Source: Clostridia bacterium
GTDB taxonomy: Bacteria > Bacillota > Clostridia > Oscillospirales > CAG-382
Reading direction: 5' to 3'
Length of the DNA stretch: 8,740 bases
Assembly: GCA_017938055.1 (NCBI GenBank)
Contig: JAGBCG010000181.1
Coordinates: 1 to 8,740, forward strand
The notes beneath the pieces are model-generated. The model was not told the DNA's origin. It saw nothing but the letters and a program-made list of their open reading frames with translations, and searched no databases. Every line of letters begins with the position of its first letter. The first letter of the stretch is position 1. Below are positions 6,139-8,740 of the stretch, piece by piece. The translations under genes and the position numbers were made by a program.

Positions 6139-6420
6139 ATGTCTAAAGTATCTACGAATATCAGCATTGATGCTGAAACTAAAGCGAAAGCACAAGTAAT
6201 GCTTGCAGATCTTGGAATGGATCTCTCTACCGCTGTAAATATTTTTCTACGCCAAATGCTTTATGAGGGTGGAATTCCTTTTTCTATTACCAGAGAAGTC
6301 CCTAACAAGATTACTCTTGAAGCGATGAAAGAATCACAGGAAATGCTCCGTTTTCCCGAAAAATATAAGAGGTATGACAATGTAGATAGTATGATGGAGG
6401 ACATTTTAGGTGAAGTATGA
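6139..6420 (+). CDS. dinJ: Type II antitoxin, RelB/DinJ family
   Basis: The 93-residue antitoxin is expected to bind and neutralise the toxin encoded just after it and to repress their shared promoter. Residues 1-50 form the ribbon-helix-helix DNA-binding part, with STNISIDAETKAKAQ as the strand and first helix, then DLGMDLSTAVNIFLRQ and GGIPF, a segment highly typical of DinJ. Residues 55-93 (ITLEAMKESQEM...MMEDILGEV) are the acidic, flexible toxin-wrapping tail. Its last 11 nt overlap the toxin gene. It is driven by its own strong promoter, so it is transcriptionally separate from queA, 109 nt upstream. Length and architecture are normal. Confidence 0.93.
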   Translation: MSKVSTNISIDAETKAKAQVMLADLGMDLSTAVNIFLRQMLYEGGIPFSITREVPNKITLEAMKESQEMLRFPEKYKRYDNVDSMMEDILGEV

Positions 6421-6685
6421 GATTGTTCCTTCAAATCAATTCAAGAAGGATTTGAGACTTGCACAAAAACGCGGTTATGATCTTGATAAAATCAAGAAGG
6501 TGATTGCTGCTCTTGCGAATGGCGAAACGCTTGGAGCAAAGTATCGCGATCATTTGTTGACTGGTGATTACGGTGGTTATCGAGAATGTCACATACAACC
6601 GGACTGGCTGCTCGTATATCAGATAGATGGAGATCAATTGATACTCTTCTTGGCTCGAACGGGTACGCATAGCGACTTGTTTTAA
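6410..6685 (+). CDS. yafQ: Type II toxin, YafQ family mRNA interferase
   Basis: The 91-residue basic protein belongs to the RelE/ParE superfamily; YafQ enzymes cut mRNA on the ribosome. The family core is present: FKKDLRLAQKRGYDLDKI, then RDH (His48), GYRECHIQPDWLLVY with His61, Asp65 and Trp66, and RTGTHSDLF with His87 and Phe91. These correspond to the His50, His63, Asp67, His87 and Phe91 known in Escherichia coli YafQ, so the toxin looks active. The start is GTG (6410-6412), supported by GGAGG at 6396-6400, nine nt upstream inside the antitoxin gene. The 11-nt overlap suggests translational coupling with antitoxin in excess. No disruption is seen. Confidence 0.93.
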   Translation: MKYEIVPSNQFKKDLRLAQKRGYDLDKIKKVIAALANGETLGAKYRDHLLTGDYGGYRECHIQPDWLLVYQIDGDQLILFLARTGTHSDLF

Positions 6686-6687
6686 GT

Positions 6688-6725
6688 TTTACCGATTGGT
6701 TTGTGCAAGCTTGCCAATCGGTAAA
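6688..6725 (+). terminator. Stem-loop after the toxin gene, likely terminator
   Basis: TTTACCGATTGG (6688-6699) and CCAATCGGTAAA (6714-6725) form a perfect 12-bp stem three nt after the toxin stop codon. The 14-nt loop contains most of a second palindrome, GCAAGCTTGC (6705-6714). The run after the stem, GTCTTATATAG, is poor in U, so termination may be weak or the structure may stabilise the mRNA end. Confidence 0.55.
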
Positions 6726-6828
6726 GTCTTATATAGCATTAGCATCGTATATGCTATCTTTATCTGTTAAAACAACATTTGTTTATGAAAATAGAGCTGT
6801 AACAAAATTCGCAGTTAGCATAAAAAGC
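6726..6828. other. Intergenic stretch without recognisable gene
   Basis: AT-rich spacer between the toxin-antitoxin terminator and the palindromic element. It holds a short 6-bp hairpin, TAGCAT/ATGCTA (6740-6756), and a TGTAACAAA (6798-6806) that recurs at 6922-6930 in the downstream terminator. No reading frame with a ribosome binding site is seen. Confidence 0.6.
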
Positions 6829-6885
6829 GGGACGATGTGGGTGCCGTGAGCGAAGGGAGGAAGTACTCTTGGGGTGCATCGTCCC
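6829..6885. repeat. GC-rich palindromic intergenic element
   Basis: GGGACGATG (6829-6837) and its exact complement CATCGTCCC (6877-6885) enclose 39 nt that are much richer in G than the surroundings. The composition contrast and the terminal inverted repeats look like a small interspersed palindromic element of the type dispersed in clostridial genomes; copies elsewhere cannot be checked here. It codes for no protein and lies between convergent genes. A small structured RNA is an alternative. Confidence 0.45.
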
Positions 6886-6918
6886 CTACGAATAATTGTG
6901 CATTTTATATATGTAAGA

Positions 6919-6946
6919 GGTTGTAACAAATCATTTTGCTACAACC
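6919..6946. terminator. Bidirectional terminator between the convergent genes
   Basis: GGTTGTAACAAA (6919-6930) and TTTGCTACAACC (6935-6946) form a stem with a 4-nt loop. It is fully paired with one G-U wobble in minus-strand RNA and has one A-C mismatch in plus-strand RNA. In the plus direction CCTTTGATTTTTATT follows; in the minus direction the tail is weaker (TCTTACATATAT). It probably ends the EamA transcript and stops read-through from the toxin side. Confidence 0.65.
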
Positions 6947-6979
6947 CCTTTGATTTTTATTATGTTTTATGTTGAACAG

Positions 6980-7840
6980 TCATCTTTTTTTCTTAATTTT
7001 TATCTCGCTGAAAAGTGCTGCACCCAAAATAAGTACTGCTCCCACAAGTCCGTAGCTATCCATTCCCTCTCCAAGCAAAAACACCGAAAGAACAACCGCA
7101 AAAGCAGGGTCAATATAGCTATAAATTGCCACGGTTTCAGAGGACAAATGTTTAACACTTGAAAAGTACAAATAATATGTAATTCCCGTATGAACAATAC
7201 CTACAGTCACAAGCATCAAAACTCCTGTTATGTCAAGCTTTATAAAGTTTATCTGATGTGTCACAATATTATAGGGCGTTATTACCACCGCTGCCGTCAA
7301 AAGCTGAACAAGCGTGCTGTCATATGGCGAAATATCTTTTAATTTACGGTTTACTATTATAACAGAGGTATAAAACATCGCCGCACCAAGTCCCAGAACT
7401 ATTCCCTTTATACTGATATTTTGCTGTGAATTAAATATTCCACAAACCAGCACCATTCCGGAAAATGCAACAGGCACGCAAATAATTTTCTTAAGTGAAA
7501 GCTTTTCCCTTAACAAAAAAGGTGTTAAAATTATCAGCATAACAGGCTGCATATAATAGCAAAGTGTGGCCACGGCAACCGATGTATAATTATACGCTTG
7601 GAACAGCAATATCCAGTTTACTCCTATTGCCGCACCCGACAAAAACAAAGCGAGTGCATTTTTCTTTATTGACTTTACATCAGGTTTTTTTCCTGTTATG
7701 AGCATCACAATCAGCAAAATTGCCCCGCCAAGGTAACCTCTTATCATTGCAATTACACTTGATTGCAAAGGTATATTTTTTACAAATACACCAATCGTGC
7801 CGAAAATCAGCATTGATATACACAATTTAAGTTTATTCAT
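6980..7840 (-). CDS. EamA-family (drug/metabolite superfamily) transporter
   Basis: A 286-residue inner-membrane protein with ten predicted helices arranged as two EamA repeats, about residues 4-135 and 146-282. Helices are clear at, for example, SVIAMIRGYLGGAILLIVML, VMLIILTPFLL, VLMLVTVGIVHTGITYYLYF and YIDPAFAVVLSVFLLGE; the tail KIKKKR is basic. This superfamily exports or exchanges amino acids, nucleotide-sugars or other metabolites; the substrate cannot be told from the sequence. The start at 7840 has AAAGGAA a few nt upstream. The gene follows nadC by 51 nt in the same direction, which hints at co-transcription and perhaps a link to pyridine compounds, but that is speculation. Confidence 0.88.
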   Translation of the reverse strand: MNKLKLCISMLIFGTIGVFVKNIPLQSSVIAMIRGYLGGAILLIVMLITGKKPDVKSIKKNALALFLSGAAIGVNWILLFQAYNYTSVAVATLCYYMQPVMLIILTPFLLREKLSLKKIICVPVAFSGMVLVCGIFNSQQNISIKGIVLGLGAAMFYTSVIIVNRKLKDISPYDSTLVQLLTAAVVITPYNIVTHQINFIKLDITGVLMLVTVGIVHTGITYYLYFSSVKHLSSETVAIYSYIDPAFAVVLSVFLLGEGMDSYGLVGAVLILGAALFSEIKIKKKR

Positions 7841-7858
7841 ATTGTTTCCTTTAAACTC

Positions 7859-7886
7859 AGTCCCCGCCGCATTACTGGCAGGGACT
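7859..7886 (-). promoter_or_regulatory. GC-rich stem-loop between nadC and the EamA gene
   Basis: On the minus strand AGTCCCTGCC (7886-7877) pairs with GGCGGGGACT (7868-7859), 10 bp with one U-G wobble and an 8-nt loop. In plus-strand RNA that position is a C-A mismatch, so it fits minus-strand transcription. The sequence after it is GAGTTTAAAGG, with no U run, so it is not a standard terminator. It sits 8 nt before the EamA ribosome binding site and could partly terminate, stabilise or separate expression of the two genes. Confidence 0.5.
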
Positions 7887-7891
7887 ATTCT

Positions 7892-8737
7892 TTATTCTAT
7901 TGTAAATTTAAGGCTTATATCAGCAGCCTTTACAGAATGTGTCAACGCACCAATGGATATTAAATCCACGCCTGTCATTGCAACTGCCTTCAAATCCTTA
8001 TCTCCCATATTTCCCGAAGCTTCAAGAAGTGCTCTGCCAGCAGTTATTTCTACGCACTTTTTCATTTGTTCATTAGTCATGTTATCAAGCATGATAATGT
8101 CAGCTCCCGCGTTTATCGCTTCATGCAGCATCTGCTCGTTTTCGACTTCTACTTCTATTTTCAATGTATGCGGTGCATTTATTCTTGCATTTTTAACGGC
8201 ATTTGTTATTCCGCCCGAAACCGCAATATGATTATCCTTTATAAGTATACCATCAGCAAGGTTGAATCTATGATTTGTTCCTCCACCTACACGTACCGCA
8301 TATTTTTCAAGCACACGAAGGCCTGGTGTTGTCTTTCTTGTATCAGCAATTTTGGCATTTGTACCATTTACACATTTTACTGCTTCATTTGTTCTGGTTG
8401 CAATACCGGTCATTCTCTGAAGCAAGTTCAATGCCGTTCTTTCACCTGTCAGCACGTTTCTTGCATTTCCCGAGACCGTTGCAATACAGTCGCCTTTTTT
8501 AACAAAATCTCCGTCTTTAACGTTTGCTACAAGCTGTATTTGCTTATCTACCATATGGAATACAAGCTCTGCAATTTCAAGTCCGCAGATTATCATATCT
8601 TCCTTTGCTATAAATCTTCCATATGCTACCTTTTCAGCAGGTATTGTAGTTTCGGTTGTAATATCTCCTGTTCCCACATCCTCATTGAGTGCCATGGATA
8701 TTATCCCCGTAACAAGTGGATTTGTTAGAAGGCTCAT
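7892..8737 (-). CDS. nadC: Nicotinate-nucleotide pyrophosphorylase (carboxylating), quinolinate phosphoribosyltransferase
   Basis: NadC converts quinolinate and phosphoribosyl pyrophosphate to nicotinate mononucleotide, CO2 and pyrophosphate, the step linking de novo quinolinate synthesis to NAD. The 281 residues are the normal length. Motifs: EDVGTGDITT (19-28), ERTALNLLQRMTGIAT (99-114), ADTRKTTPGLR (131-141), GGGTNHRFNLADG (151-163), IKDNHI, IEVEVEN (194-200), MLDNM, ASGNM (240-244) and GVDLISIGALTHS. Active-site residues Arg100, Arg134, Lys135, His156, Arg157, Lys167, Glu197 and Asp218 match those known in the Mycobacterium tuberculosis enzyme. A TAA stands directly before the ATG in the same frame, so this ATG is the upstream limit; the ribosome binding site lies outside the window. 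nadA and nadB, its common partners, are not visible but could lie upstream. Confidence 0.97.
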   Translation of the reverse strand: MSLLTNPLVTGIISMALNEDVGTGDITTETTIPAEKVAYGRFIAKEDMIICGLEIAELVFHMVDKQIQLVANVKDGDFVKKGDCIATVSGNARNVLTGERTALNLLQRMTGIATRTNEAVKCVNGTNAKIADTRKTTPGLRVLEKYAVRVGGGTNHRFNLADGILIKDNHIAVSGGITNAVKNARINAPHTLKIEVEVENEQMLHEAINAGADIIMLDNMTNEQMKKCVEITAGRALLEASGNMGDKDLKAVAMTGVDLISIGALTHSVKAADISLKFTIE

Positions 8738-8740
8738 TTA

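Noticed and set aside
5688..6167. Minus-strand 159-residue frame over the end of queA and the start of the antitoxin gene
   Set aside because: Opposes two well-supported genes and the consensus promoter between them.
6740..6756. Short TAGCAT/ATGCTA hairpin with a T-rich tail
   Set aside because: Only six AT-rich base pairs; too weak to be called a second terminator.
7797..8231. Plus-strand 144-residue hydrophobic frame
   Set aside because: Antisense to nadC and to the start of the EamA gene; no independent signal.
8066..8728. Plus-strand 220-residue open frame, rich in Cys and Tyr
   Set aside because: It is antisense to nearly all of nadC, whose family motifs are unmistakable; low-complexity composition and lack of a ribosome binding site mark it as a shadow.
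1..8740. Search for CRISPR arrays, tRNA or rRNA genes, riboswitches of known type and integrase genes
   Set aside because: No regularly spaced repeats, cloverleaf-like sequence, rRNA-like blocks, known aptamer core or recombinase motif was recognised by eye.

Overview
The window looks like chromosome of a low-GC Gram-positive anaerobe of the class Clostridia, probably a gut Ruminococcaceae/Lachnospiraceae-type bacterium. The reasons are AT-rich DNA, strong purine-rich ribosome binding sites, consensus sigma-A promoters, and the closest protein families I recognise. Species cannot be named from the sequence alone.

Layout. (1) Positions 1-2144 are an accessory block read on the minus strand. 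It has one strong promoter, a leader of about 240 nt with two hairpins, a 221-residue protein of unknown function, and a 380-residue ArdA-like antirestriction protein that appears to contain two tandem ArdA-type modules. Cys/acid-rich ArdA-type proteins and such companions are typical cargo of integrative and conjugative elements (ICEs), so the left edge probably lies inside an ICE or a remnant that continues beyond position 1. (2) Positions 2211-4895 are a divergently transcribed gene with its own consensus promoter, coding for an 868-residue cytoplasmic GH116/GBA2-family glycosidase. (3) queA (4962-6029) makes the queuosine tRNA-modifying enzyme. (4) A dinJ-yafQ type II toxin-antitoxin operon (6139-6685) has an extended -10 promoter and a palindromic operator candidate. 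(5) Positions 6686-6979 are a convergent intergenic region with stem-loops and a palindromic repeat-like element. (6) On the minus strand lie nadC (8737-7892, NAD synthesis) and then an EamA-family transporter (7840-6980), with a GC-rich stem-loop between them.

How the parts work together. The left block is defensive or anti-defensive: ArdA proteins mimic DNA and inhibit type I restriction enzymes, protecting an element as it enters a new host. Its leader can be folded as an attenuator: hairpin 1, an intrinsic terminator just before the first gene, a 7-bp alternative pairing that would exclude both, and a 15-codon ORF running through hairpin 1. This layout, together with the duplicated ArdA fold, is the most interesting content of the window. 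The rest is chromosomal housekeeping interrupted by a toxin-antitoxin pair. No integrase, tRNA, att site, rRNA or CRISPR array is visible.
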